Shown one piece after another: positions 13,996 to 21,424 of a DNA stretch of 64,000 nt. Origin of the DNA: an uncultured Clostridia bacterium. Lineage in GTDB: Bacteria; Bacillota; Clostridia; Christensenellales; Borkfalkiaceae. Where the stretch lies: the NCBI GenBank assembly GCA_947627015.1, contig CANQUL010000002.1:1-64000 (forward strand). The letters run 5' to 3'. The notes below the pieces were generated by a model. That model worked only from the letters and a program-made list of their open reading frames with translations, was not told where the DNA came from and ran no database searches. Within the stretch, counting starts at the first letter, position 1. Every line of letters begins with the position of its first letter. Both the position numbers and the translations under genes were made by a program.

Positions 13996-15693
13996 TCACA
14001 TCTTTTCGGGCACGCCGATGCCGAGAAGCGTCAGCGCATTGGTGAGGACGGTGAGCGTCGCCGCGGTGAGCCGCAGACGGAAGGCGCGCTTCTCTTCGGT
14101 CTCCGCCCCCATGATCTTGCAGTCGATATAGAACTTGTTGAACTTCTGGGCAGTGTCTACGGCATAGCGGGCGAGATAGCTCGGTTCGTAGTCGCGCGCG
14201 GCCGCAAGGACGGTCTCGGGAAGGGCGGAAAGGGCCTTGAGAAGTTCGGCTTCCGCCGTCTCCGGGGCCGGAATTTCCGTACCCATATATGCAATTCCGC
14301 TCTCCTTCGCCTTCTGGAGCACCGACGCAGCACGCGCGCAGGTATACTGCACATACACGCTCGTCTCGCCGTCAAAGTTGAGGGCCTTTTCATAGGAGAA
14401 TGTGATGTCCTTGATCTTGCTGTTGTAGAGCGCACCGAACACGACGGCGCCGACGCCCACCGTGGTCGCAACACGGTCGCTGTCCGCAAGGCCGGGATTC
14501 TTCTCTTTAAGAATGGCGCTCGCCTTCTCGATGCAACGCGCGATCACGTCCTCCAAAAAGACGACGTTGCCCTTTCTCGTGGACATGGCCCCGTCCTCGA
14601 GGCTCACCATGCCGTATGCGACGTGCACAAGGTCCTTGGCCCATTCCTTTCCCATGAGCTCGAGCACCTTAAAAAACTGCTTGAAGTGAAGGTTCTGCTG
14701 ATAGGCGACGACATAAAGACATTTATCGAAGTCGTACGTCTTTTTGCGGTAGATGGCGGCCGCCATGTCGCGCGTGGCATAGAGGGAGGTCCCGTCCGAT
14801 TTCAGAATGATGCAGGGCGGCATGCCGTATGCCTCGAGGTCGACGATCTGCGCGCCGCGGCTCTCCACGAGCAGCCCTTTTTCGCGCAATTCTTCGACCA
14901 CAGGTGCCATTTTGTCCTGATAAAAGCTCTCCCCGGCGTACGAATCGAAGGTGATGCCGAGCAGGTCGTAGATCTTTTGCACATCCTTGAGCGTGAGCGC
15001 CTTGAACCAGTCGAACAGGGCGAGACACTCCGCGTCCCCCTCCTCGATCTTCTTGAAATAAGCGCGCGCCTCGTCGTCGAGTGCGGGATCGGCCTCTGCC
15101 TCGCGGTGAAAGCGCACATAGAGCTCATTGAGGGCACGGATACCGCCCTTTTCCACGAGTTCACGGTTACCCCAGCGCTTGTAGGCCGAGATGAGCTTTC
15201 CGAACTGCGTGCCGTAATCGCCGAGGTGGTTGATCCCCACCGTACGGTATCCGAGGAACTTGAAGATGCGGTAAAGGCTCCCGCCGAGCACCGTCGTCGA
15301 GAGGTGTCCGATGTGGAACGGCTTTGCGATATTGATAGAGGAATAATCGATACAGACAGTCTTTCCCCTACCCATGTCCGAAGAACCGTAGTCCGATCCG
15401 GCCGATTCGACCGCAGTGAGCACCTCGTTTGCGAGGCCGGCCTTGTTCACGCGGAAGTTGAGATAGCCGCCGACGGCCGAAGCGCTCTCGATGACTTCGT
15501 CCGCGGGATAGACGGCTGCAAGTTCCTCCGCAATGACCGCGGGGGACTTTTTGAGAATGCGGGCGAACTTGAAGCAGGGCAGGGCGTAGTCGCCGAGCGT
15601 CGTATCGGGCGGCACGGCCACCGCGTTTGCGATCTCCTCCGCACTCACCCCTTCGATCCGGATGCGTGCGGCAATGTAGGTTCTGTAATCCAT
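13996..15693 (-). CDS. argS: Arginyl-tRNA synthetase
   Basis: 565 residues; charges tRNA-Arg. The N-terminal additional domain (MDYRTYIAARIRIEG, ALPCFKFARILKKSP) is followed by the class I HIGH motif in NIAKPFHIGHLSTTVLG (about residue 118), the DALR-type anticodon-binding domain at the C-terminus (YLARYAVDTAQKFNKFYIDCKIMG), and a KMSKS equivalent in LEDGAMSTRKGNVVFLED. ArgRS frequently lacks a canonical KMSKS, so STRKG is acceptable. The start at 15693 has GGGAGA upstream. The promoter at 15724-15752 is back to back with that of ychF. It is the first gene of a two-gene operon with the HAD phosphatase. Confidence 0.95.
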   Translation of the reverse strand: MDYRTYIAARIRIEGVSAEEIANAVAVPPDTTLGDYALPCFKFARILKKSPAVIAEELAAVYPADEVIESASAVGGYLNFRVNKAGLANEVLTAVESAGSDYGSSDMGRGKTVCIDYSSINIAKPFHIGHLSTTVLGGSLYRIFKFLGYRTVGINHLGDYGTQFGKLISAYKRWGNRELVEKGGIRALNELYVRFHREAEADPALDDEARAYFKKIEEGDAECLALFDWFKALTLKDVQKIYDLLGITFDSYAGESFYQDKMAPVVEELREKGLLVESRGAQIVDLEAYGMPPCIILKSDGTSLYATRDMAAAIYRKKTYDFDKCLYVVAYQQNLHFKQFFKVLELMGKEWAKDLVHVAYGMVSLEDGAMSTRKGNVVFLEDVIARCIEKASAILKEKNPGLADSDRVATTVGVGAVVFGALYNSKIKDITFSYEKALNFDGETSVYVQYTCARAASVLQKAKESGIAYMGTEIPAPETAEAELLKALSALPETVLAAARDYEPSYLARYAVDTAQKFNKFYIDCKIMGAETEEKRAFRLRLTAATLTVLTNALTLLGIGVPEKM

Positions 15694-15723
15694 GGATATC
15701 TCCCAAAGCGTTTTTCCGCAAGT

Positions 15724-15752
15724 ATTATACCGCATTTTGCGAAAACAGGCAA
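15724..15752 (-). promoter_or_regulatory. Promoter of argS
   Basis: Minus strand TTGCCT (15747-15752), 17 bp, TATAAT (15724-15729). Confidence 0.8.
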
Positions 15753-15761
15753 CCGAAATAC

Positions 15762-15790
15762 TTGAAGTTTTACGGAAAAAGTTATATAAT
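15762..15790 (+). promoter_or_regulatory. Promoter of ychF
   Basis: TTGAAG (15762-15767), 17 bp, TATAAT (15785-15790). Divergent from and 10 bp away from the argS promoter. Confidence 0.8.
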
Positions 15791-15834
15791 GATGGAAAGC
15801 ACTGCCCCGAGGGGCTTTTTTACGGAGAATCGCT

Positions 15835-16935
15835 ATGAAACTCGGAGTCGTAGGACTTCCCAATGTCGGAAAATCCACCCTGTTCAACGCCATCACCCAT
15901 GCGGGCGCCGAGGCGGCCAACTATCCCTTTTGCACCATCGAGCCCAACGTGGGCATCGTGGCCGTGCCCGACGAGCGGCTCACCAGACTTGCGGACCTCT
16001 ATGCAAGCAAAAAGGTGACGCCCGCCGTCGTCGAGTTCGTCGATATCGCGGGTCTCGTGAAGGGCGCAAGCCGCGGCGAAGGGCTCGGCAACAAGTTCCT
16101 CTCCCACATCCGCGAGGTGGACGCCATCGTGCACGTCGTGCGCTGTTTTGAGGACGAAAACGTGACCCATGTCGAGAATTCGGTGGATCCCGTGCGCGAT
16201 ATCACGACCATCAACCTCGAGCTCATCCTCGCCGATCTCGAGGCCGTCGACAAGCGGAGGGACCGCATCCGCAACGCGGCGCGCGGCGGTTCGGACAAGG
16301 CGGCAGCGGCCGAATTTGCCCTCCTCGACCGTCTCTATGCCCATCTCGAGACCGAACACCCCGCTTCGTCGCTCCCCGTAACCGAGGAGGAAAAGGTGCT
16401 CGTCGACAATCTCTTTTTGCTCTCCTCCAAGCCCGTAATTTACTGCGCGAACATCTCGGAGGCGGACATGGGTACCCCCGATGAGGCCTTACCGCTCGTT
16501 ATGGCCGTGAAAAATTACGCAAAAGAGCACGGCGCGGAGACCATTGTCGTATGCGCCAAGACGGAGGCGGAGCTTGCGGAACTCTCCGAGGAGGACAAGG
16601 CGCTCTTCCTCGAAGAATTCGGTCTCAAAGAGAGCGGCCTCTCCAAGCTCATAAAGGCCTCGTACAGCTTGCTCGGCCTCATTTCCTATCTCACGGCGGG
16701 CGAGAAGGAGACGCGCGCGTGGACGATCGTAAAGGGCACCAAGGCCCCGCAGGCCGCGGGGAAGATCCATACCGACTTCGAAAAGGGATTTATCCGTGCC
16801 GAAGTGGTCGATTACGAGACATTGCTCGCCTGCGGCGGACTCAACGGCGCACGCGAAAAGGGCAAGGTGCGCTCCGAAGGAAAGGACTATGTCATGAAGG
16901 ACGGCGACGTCGTCCTCTTCCGCTTTAACGTGTAA
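15835..16935 (+). CDS. ychF: Redox-regulated ATPase/GTPase YchF (OLA1 family)
   Basis: 366 residues, typical for YchF. G1 GLPNVGKST at the N-terminus, switch I region [11 protein letters not shown]3 [10 protein letters not shown], and the G4 position reads YCANIS instead of NKxD, which is the family feature that gives ATP preference. The C-terminal TGS-like domain ([38 protein letters not shown]) is complete and ends in VLFRFNV. YchF binds ribosomes and nucleic acids and is tied to stress and translation control. GGAG precedes the ATG. In EADMGTPDE the DNA carries a perfect CGGACATGGGTACC copy in sense orientation. Confidence 0.95.
   Translation: MKLGVVGLPNVGKSTLFNAITHAGAEAANYPFCTIEPNVGIVAVPDERLTRLADLYASKKVTPAVVEFVDIAGLVKGASRGEGLGNKFLSHIREVDAIVHVVRCFEDENVTHVENSVDPVRDITTINLELILADLEAVDKRRDRIRNAARGGSDKAAAAEFALLDRLYAHLETEHPASSLPVTEEEKVLVDNLFLLSSKPVIYCANISEADMGTPDEALPLVMAVKNYAKEHGAETIVVCAKTEAELAELSEEDKALFLEEFGLKESGLSKLIKASYSLLGLISYLTAGEKETRAWTIVKGTKAPQAAGKIHTDFEKGFIRAEVVDYETLLACGGLNGAREKGKVRSEGKDYVMKDGDVVLFRFNV
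16463..16476 (+). repeat. Scattered polar motif CGGACATGGGTACC, perfect copy
   Basis: Full consensus match inside ychF, same strand as the gene. Confidence 0.7.
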
Positions 16936-16949
16936 GCCGGATCGCCGCA

Positions 16950-16997
16950 ACGGGCGCCGCGCGGCAGAAATTCTGCCGCGCGGCGCCCGTTTTTTTA
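16950..16997 (+). terminator. Terminator of ychF
   Basis: 20-bp perfect arms (starting ACGGGCGCCGCGCGGCAGAA) with a single central base, followed by seven T. Confidence 0.92.
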
Positions 16998-17095
16998 CCG
17001 TTTTTCCTCTTTCTTCCCCCTTGTTCCCCATTTTTGCCGATTTTCGGCCGTAAAACAGGCCTTAACAGCCCGACTTGCCCCTTTTTGCCTCCTTA

Positions 17096-17764
17096 TCAAT
17101 CCTCCCGCCGCGGACGCTTTCCCACGGTCTCACGGCCCTTTACGATGCAGTCCGCGGGATAGACGCCGCGGCACATCGTCAGCGGATAGACGGAGGTGCG
17201 CTTCCCGAGAACGGTCCCGGGACACAGCACGGCGTTGCAGCCGACCTCGGCGTTGTCGCCCAAAAAGGCCCCGCACTTGCGAAGTCCCGTCCCTTTCCCC
17301 GCGATCGCGACCTCCGAACCGTCCGATTTGAGATTGGAAAGCACTGCCCCCGCGCCGAGATGCGCCCGATGCCCAAGGATCGAATCGCCGATATAGTTGA
17401 AATGCGGAGCTTTTGCCCCGTCGAAGAGGATGGCGTTCTTCAATTCGCTGCAATTGCCGACGACGCACCCCTCCCCGAGGAGGACATTCCCCCGCAGAAG
17501 AGCCCCGCAGCGCACTTCGCTGCCTGCCCCGATGACGGCAGGGCCGAAAATGCGCGCACCCGGATCGACGGACGCAGCCGTGTGGACAAACACCCCCTCC
17601 CCGCGCGGCTCGAATTCGGGCCCGAGCGTGGGGAGAAGTGCGGCAAAAAAGGCGGAGAGGCCGCACAGTGCCTCCCATGGATATGGGAACAAATTGAGAT
17701 AGGAGAATGCGCGCGTATGTGCAAGTGTGAACAGGTCTGCGGTCTTGGAAAGATTCGGCTCCAT
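17096..17764 (-). CDS. Left-handed beta-helix (hexapeptide) acyltransferase-like protein
   Basis: 222 residues. A regular hexapeptide repeat runs from about residue 70 (ASVDPGARIFGPAVIGAGSE, VRCGALLRGNVLLGEGCVVG, AEVGCNAVLCPGTVLGKRTS), the left-handed beta-helix fold of acyl- and nucleotidyltransferases such as the GlmU C-terminal domain. The N-terminal 65 residues (ALCGLSAFFAALLPTLGPEF) contain no nucleotidyltransferase domain. HFNYIGDSILGHRAHLGAGAVLSNLKSDG is close to GlmU-like active-site loops (YxGDS, GAGxxxxN), so a UDP-sugar or glycerol-type acceptor is likely. Substrate is unknown. The ATG at 17764 is preceded by TATACT-GTCCC, another start without a Shine-Dalgarno. Confidence 0.78.
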   Translation of the reverse strand: MEPNLSKTADLFTLAHTRAFSYLNLFPYPWEALCGLSAFFAALLPTLGPEFEPRGEGVFVHTAASVDPGARIFGPAVIGAGSEVRCGALLRGNVLLGEGCVVGNCSELKNAILFDGAKAPHFNYIGDSILGHRAHLGAGAVLSNLKSDGSEVAIAGKGTGLRKCGAFLGDNAEVGCNAVLCPGTVLGKRTSVYPLTMCRGVYPADCIVKGRETVGKRPRRED

Positions 17765-17805
17765 GGGACAGTATATGCGAAAAATCGCCCGTTTGCCCCG
17801 TCTTT

Positions 17806-17829
17806 TTATTTCGATTTTTATCGAAATAA
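17806..17829. other. AT-rich perfect inverted repeat upstream of the beta-helix gene
   Basis: TTATTTCGAT-TTTT-ATCGAAATAA, 10-bp arms, about 45 nt upstream of the start codon. Further TTCGAA/ATCGAA fragments occur to 17900. It may be an operator or an upstream hairpin. The rest of the 17.77-18.0 kb gap shows nothing coding. Confidence 0.4.
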
Positions 17830-17999
17830 GTGATTTTCGGCGATTTTTTCGGAATTTCATGCCAAATTTTGCCGAATGGTTCGAAGTTCATCGAATCGTT
17901 TGACGAGAGCGAGGCAATTTCGGACGAGGGGAAACCCGAAAGTTTTCCGATTTTTGCTCTCGTCGCACGAAAACGCGGTTTCGGCCGCTTTTTGCGTAA

Positions 18000-18030
18000 A
18001 AAATGTCCCCGCGGACGGTGCCGCGGAGGC
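18000..18030 (-). terminator. Terminator of the CotF mini-operon
   Basis: CCGCGG/CCGCGG stem (18009-18026) followed on the minus strand by ACATTTTTT. Confidence 0.75.
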
Positions 18031-18034
18031 GTTT

Positions 18035-18154
18035 TTACGATTGACCCGTCGAGGCAATGTTCTCATCGGGATCTTTGGGGTCGGGCACGATCATCGCATA
18101 GTGCGGATTGTGCGCGTATTCGAGGTCCTTCTTGGCTTTTCCTTTCTTGCTCAT
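18035..18154 (-). CDS. 39-residue hydrophilic protein after the CotF-like genes
   Basis: Encodes a protein beginning MSKKGKAKKDLEYAHNPHYA, then a PDPKDPDEN stretch, and ending in Ser. It starts with an ATG that overlaps the stop of the upstream CotF-like gene (ATGA), and it ends 5 nt before the terminator stem region. The tight overlap, the basic N-terminus followed by an acidic Pro-rich part, and the terminator placement argue for a real gene. Family is not recognised. It is third in a three-gene operon with two coat-like proteins, so a role in the same structure is the reasonable guess. Confidence 0.65.
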   Translation of the reverse strand: MSKKGKAKKDLEYAHNPHYAMIVPDPKDPDENIASTGQS

Positions 18155-18447
18155 TCGTTCGAGGCGAGCTGCTTCTCGAACTTCGAGAACTTTTCGGCGT
18201 TCTGGTCGATCATCATCTTTGCGGCGGGCTGGACCTCGTAGTACCCGCGGGAAAGCATCTGCTCGAACACGCGGAACTGTGTCTCGGCGTGTGCGGTATA
18301 GTTTTTGAGGATCTCCTTGCGGAAGGGCTTACAGCTGCCCTCGGTGAGTGCGATGGCGTAGTAGTTCATGAGGAGCTTCTCCTGATCGAGAAGATCCTGA
18401 AGGGCGTCCTTCTCGGACAGCGTCGTCTGCATCTTGGACTTCTTCAT
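18151..18447 (-). CDS. CotF-like spore coat protein
   Basis: 98 residues. SEKDALQDLLDQEKLLMNYY followed by AIALTEGSCKPFRKEIL and HAETQFRVFEQMLSRGYYEVQPA is the Coat_F (CotF) pattern, a ferritin-like helical bundle found in spore coat proteins of Bacillus and Clostridia. The start overlaps the upstream paralogue by 4 nt (ATGA). In sporulating species CotF-type proteins lie in the coat; some non-sporulating clostridia keep relatives, so this does not prove sporulation. Confidence 0.8.
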   Translation of the reverse strand: MKKSKMQTTLSEKDALQDLLDQEKLLMNYYAIALTEGSCKPFRKEILKNYTAHAETQFRVFEQMLSRGYYEVQPAAKMMIDQNAEKFSKFEKQLASNE

Positions 18448-18638
18448 CGTGTACCTCCCAGAACCGAGTAGAGCGCGAGGAAGCGCTGTTCGTGTTGCGA
18501 CGCGATCTGCTCCATCTCGCCCGCGAGCGCGGCGTCCGTCAGGGTGTTGGCATACATGCGCGCCTTTTTGAACGCCATCTCCTCGCCGGTCAGAACATGG
18601 ACCAGAACGTCCAGATCCTTTGCAGTCAAATTGGTCAT
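18444..18638 (-). CDS. Short CotF-type helical protein
   Basis: 64 residues (MTNLTAKDLDVLVHVLTGEE followed by KKARMYANTLTDAALAGEME and HEQRFLALYSVL). The pattern is the N-terminal helix pair typical of small partner proteins next to cotF in clostridia: a pair of amphipathic helices with a terminal HEQRF. AGGAGG stands 6 nt before the ATG; longer upstream frames are not used because they have no ribosome binding site and run over the downstream end of nth. It is the first gene of the three-gene mini-operon. Confidence 0.7.
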   Translation of the reverse strand: MTNLTAKDLDVLVHVLTGEEMAFKKARMYANTLTDAALAGEMEQIASQHEQRFLALYSVLGGTR

Positions 18639-18655
18639 AAAAAACCTCCTGCCTG

Positions 18656-18686
18656 TATTTTGCACAAGTAGGAGAAAAGCTATTCG
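18656..18686 (-). promoter_or_regulatory. Possible sporulation-type promoter of the CotF mini-operon
   Basis: No good SigA promoter is visible. Minus strand CGAATA (18681-18686), 18 bp, CAAAATA (18656-18662) loosely resembles SigF/SigG promoters (GAATA and CATACTA types). This is a weak match, offered as a candidate only. Confidence 0.25.
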
Positions 18687-18763
18687 TTTTTGCCGCACAA
18701 AAGGTCCCGACGGCGGAAGCGCTATCCCGCCGCCTTCATCTTTGCAACCGTCCGAAGCCCCTG

Positions 18764-19396
18764 TTACCGCTTCGTCTGCGCACAGTTCCACTTGCACAGC
18801 TCCGCAAGTGCGCATGTTCCGCATGCGGGCCGCTGCGAATGGCAGACCTTGCGCCCGTGCCAGATGAGCCAATGATGCGCCTTGGACCAATCGGACTGCG
18901 GGATCGCCTTCATGAGGCCTTCCTCCACGGCAAGCGGGGTCTTTCCCTCCGCAAGGCCGAGACGGTTCGCCACGCGGAATACATGCGTATCGACGGCGAT
19001 AGCGTCTCCCCCGAAGGCGACCGAATAGACGACGTTGGCTGTCTTTCGGCCCACACCCGCAAGGCTTTGGAGGCCCTCGAGCGTGTTGGGGACCTTGCCT
19101 CCGAACTTCTCCACGATGTCACGCGAGGCGGAGAGGATATGAGCGGCCTTGTTGTGATAAAAGCCGCACGAATAGATATACGTCTCGAGTTCTTCCTGCG
19201 AGAGACCGAGCATAGTTTCGGGCGTGTTGTGAGCCTCAAACAGGACATGGGTCACCCGATTGACGCGTTCGTCCGTGCACTGTGCAGACAGAATGACGGC
19301 GACGAGGAGCTCGTACGGGCTCTCATAGCGGAGTGCGGGCCTTGCGTCGGGGTAGAGCGCGGCAAGGCGTTTTAAGACTTCTTCTTGCGTGTTCAT
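18764..19396 (-). CDS. nth: Endonuclease III
   Basis: 210 residues; bifunctional DNA glycosylase/AP lyase for oxidised pyrimidines in base-excision repair. The helix-hairpin-helix GLQSLAGVGRKTANVV contains the catalytic Lys (in GRKTA), and the catalytic Asp lies in AVDTHVFRVANRLGL. The C-terminal 4Fe-4S ligands are C-x6-C-x2-C-x5-C in CHSQRPACGTCALAELC. Length is standard. The ATG at 19396 lies 6 nt after an extended -10 box (TGCTAAAAT) without a Shine-Dalgarno. Confidence 0.95.
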   Translation of the reverse strand: MNTQEEVLKRLAALYPDARPALRYESPYELLVAVILSAQCTDERVNRVTHVLFEAHNTPETMLGLSQEELETYIYSCGFYHNKAAHILSASRDIVEKFGGKVPNTLEGLQSLAGVGRKTANVVYSVAFGGDAIAVDTHVFRVANRLGLAEGKTPLAVEEGLMKAIPQSDWSKAHHWLIWHGRKVCHSQRPACGTCALAELCKWNCAQTKR

Positions 19397-19402
19397 ATTC
19401 CC

Positions 19403-19431
19403 ATTTTAGCATATTTTGGACAAAAACGCAA
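19403..19431 (-). promoter_or_regulatory. Promoter of nth, -10 adjacent to ATG
   Basis: Minus strand TTGCGT (19426-19431), 17 bp, TGC-TAAAAT (19403-19408), then GGGAAT and the ATG. Confidence 0.7.
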
Positions 19432-19436
19432 GGTCT

Positions 19437-19688
19437 TTACGGCCTGTCATAGAAAAACCAGCCGCCCGGACCCGCACGGAGAAATCCCGCAAAGGAGGGA
19501 TCCCGTCTTGCGGCCAGCACGGTCTTTGCCCGCGGGAGAAAGCGCGCGTCGAACCGGACGGAGATCCCGCATCCCACGCCCGCCTCCCGCGGAGTGGACA
19601 CGGCCTGCGCCGGGATCCCCGCCGCCTTGATCGCATTCAGAAAGTCGAGCGTATGCGCGCGCGAACGGAATACTGCCAATATCGTCAT
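19437..19688 (-). CDS. DUF3343 (putative Se/S carrier-like) protein
   Basis: 83 residues. MTILAVFRSRAHTLDFLNAI followed by PAQAVSTPREAGVGCGISVRFDARFL is the DUF3343 pattern: a beta-alpha opening, then a conserved single Cys in a G-C-G context (Cys40). These proteins are proposed to carry sulfur or selenium and are often encoded beside class V aminotransferases of the cysteine desulfurase type, exactly as here, where the neighbour is divergent and 53 bp away. The start has only a weak ribosome binding site. Function is inferred from family and context. Confidence 0.75.
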   Translation of the reverse strand: MTILAVFRSRAHTLDFLNAIKAAGIPAQAVSTPREAGVGCGISVRFDARFLPRAKTVLAARRDPSFAGFLRAGPGGWFFYDRP

Positions 19689-19741
19689 GATTGATTCCCT
19701 GCCTTCGTATAATACAATACAGATTTTATGAGGAGCCGACT

Positions 19742-20857
19742 ATGATCTATCTCGACAATGCCGCCACGGGCGGCTTTAAGCCATCTGCCGTCCAGAGCGC
19801 CGTGCTTGCCGCCATGCGGACGTGCGCCAATCCCGGCCGGAGCGGACACCGCCTCTCCATCGCACAGGCGGAGCATGTGCTCGCCTGCCGCAATCTCCTG
19901 TCCGAGCTGTTCGACGGCTACGGATTCGAGCGCGTCGTCTTTACGAGAAGCTGTACCGAAGCGCTCAATCTTGCCATCCTCGGAACGCTCAAGGAAGGCG
20001 ATCACGCCGTCATCACCGCGCTCGAACACAACTCCGTCATCCGTCCCATGGAACACCTCAAAGCGACGAAGGGCGTCCGTTACGACGTCGTCCCCTTGAC
20101 CGAAACGGGAGGAATCGACGCGGACATGGTGGCCTCGTTTGTTACCGATCGGACAAAATTGGTCGCGGTGACGACGGCCTCCAACGTGACGGGTTACTGT
20201 CCCGATCTGAAGGCGATCCGTGCCGCGATCGGGGAAAAAGTCCTTCTCGCCGCCGACGGCGCACAGGGTGCGGGGCACATCCCGATCTCCATGAAAGAGA
20301 TGGGGATCGACCTTCTCGCCATCGCGGGTCACAAGGGCATGCACGCCATTCAGGGAGCGGCCGCGCTCCTCTTTTCCGACCGTGTCGACCCCGAACCCGT
20401 ACTCTTCGGCGGGACGGGCAGCGAGAGCTATTCGGCCGACATGCCTGCCTTCTATCCCGACCGTCTCGAGGCGGGGACGCTGTCTTACCCCGCGATCTGT
20501 TCCCTGTTCGAGGGCGCGCTCATCGGAAAAGCGCGGATCAAAGAGAGTGCGGAGTCGCTCCTGTCGCTCACGGCCATGCTGAAAAAGGCGATCGGCGAGC
20601 TCAATGGTTACACGCCCTACTTTGAGGCCAACCCGTGCGGAATCGTCAGCTTCCGCCACGAAAGGATGGCGTCGGAGGAAGTCGCAACGCTCCTCTCCGA
20701 ACGCTTCGATATTGCCGTCCGCGGCGGTTTGCACTGCGCTCCCCTCGTACATGGTGCCCTCAAAACAGCTCCCGAGGGACTTGTGCGCGCCTCGTTCTCC
20801 TGTTTTCAGGGACGCCGCGAGGCCATTGCGCTCATCGCTGCCCTCAAGGCGCTCTAA
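19742..20857 (+). CDS. Cysteine desulfurase-like class V aminotransferase
   Basis: 371 residues; PLP enzyme expected to release sulfur or selenium from cysteine or selenocysteine. Landmarks: MIYLDNAATGG start, RSCTEALNLAI, ALEHNSVIRPM, DGAQGAGHIPI with the PLP-contacting Asp and Gln, AIAGHKGMHAIQG with the Schiff-base Lys, and RGGLHCAPLVHGAL with a Cys in the position of the SufS/CsdB-type active-site Cys. Length is slightly below SufS (about 405). GAGGAG precedes the ATG by 6 nt and a TATAAT lies upstream. Pairing with DUF3343 suggests selenium or sulfur transfer rather than housekeeping Fe-S assembly; no suf or isc genes are adjacent. Its stop codon overlaps that of the convergent 20854 gene. 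Confidence 0.85.
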   Translation: MIYLDNAATGGFKPSAVQSAVLAAMRTCANPGRSGHRLSIAQAEHVLACRNLLSELFDGYGFERVVFTRSCTEALNLAILGTLKEGDHAVITALEHNSVIRPMEHLKATKGVRYDVVPLTETGGIDADMVASFVTDRTKLVAVTTASNVTGYCPDLKAIRAAIGEKVLLAADGAQGAGHIPISMKEMGIDLLAIAGHKGMHAIQGAAALLFSDRVDPEPVLFGGTGSESYSADMPAFYPDRLEAGTLSYPAICSLFEGALIGKARIKESAESLLSLTAMLKKAIGELNGYTPYFEANPCGIVSFRHERMASEEVATLLSERFDIAVRGGLHCAPLVHGALKTAPEGLVRASFSCFQGRREAIALIAALKAL

Positions 20858-21120
20858 TCGATCCGCTTGAGCTCTTCGATGAGTTTTTCGAGCTTGCGTC
20901 TGCGGAATGCGTCGAGCATGGGCGAAAACTGTGCGTAAAATGCGTCGATCTGCTCGTTGGTCAGCGTTCCCTGCCGCTTGCCCTCGACAGCACGGGCATA
21001 GACGGCCGCGATGAGCTGCTTTTCACTCTTTCCCTGCAATGACCCGACGAGGGTCTCCGCCTCCTTGATCCATGCCTCGTCCTGCTTTTTCTTGGGCGTA
21101 AAATTTGCGAAATCATCCAT
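20854..21120 (-). CDS. Small helical protein of unknown function
   Basis: 88 residues, family not recognised. MDDFANFTPKKKQDEAWIKEAETLVGSLQG opens a charged, helical, soluble protein with many Lys, Glu and Gln and an amphipathic C-terminal helix (FRRRKLEKLIEELKRID). No Cys, signal or membrane segment. GGAGG before the ATG supports translation. It converges on the cysteine desulfurase with overlapping stop codons and diverges from the short ORF at 21184. Confidence 0.6.
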   Translation of the reverse strand: MDDFANFTPKKKQDEAWIKEAETLVGSLQGKSEKQLIAAVYARAVEGKRQGTLTNEQIDAFYAQFSPMLDAFRRRKLEKLIEELKRID

Positions 21121-21183
21121 ATCGGACCTCCACTCCATCCTATGACGCGAACCATCGGATTGTTCGTTGCATAGGATGAAGGC

Positions 21184-21423
21184 ATGGAAACCATGCTTCT
21201 TCTCCTCATCCTCTTTACCGTGAACGCCGACCCCGCCATGCGGGAAAAGCTGCGCGATTTTCTCTCCTTCTATCGTGAAAACCGCGATCTGATTGTTGCA
21301 TTTACGCAAAACGGGGCACCCGTGTCCGAAACAGAACCTCCGAAAGTGCAAAAAGAGGACCCGCCCGAACAAGGGGCGAGTCCCGATCGCATGCTCGAAA
21401 ATTTTTTGGCGCACGCCCTCTGA
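21184..21423 (+). CDS. Small protein with N-terminal membrane segment
   Basis: 79 residues. METMLLLLILFTVNADPAMR provides one hydrophobic segment, followed by a charged helix (REKLRDFLSFYRENRDLIVAF) and a Pro-rich acidic C-terminus. Composition and third-position GC match neighbouring genes. There is no clear Shine-Dalgarno (GAAGGC before ATG) and only a weak -10-like TAGGAT 6 nt upstream. It ends one base before the convergent S41 protease stop. Real but unrecognised; confidence is limited by its short length. Confidence 0.5.
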   Translation: METMLLLLILFTVNADPAMREKLRDFLSFYRENRDLIVAFTQNGAPVSETEPPKVQKEDPPEQGASPDRMLENFLAHAL

Positions 21424-21424
21424 A

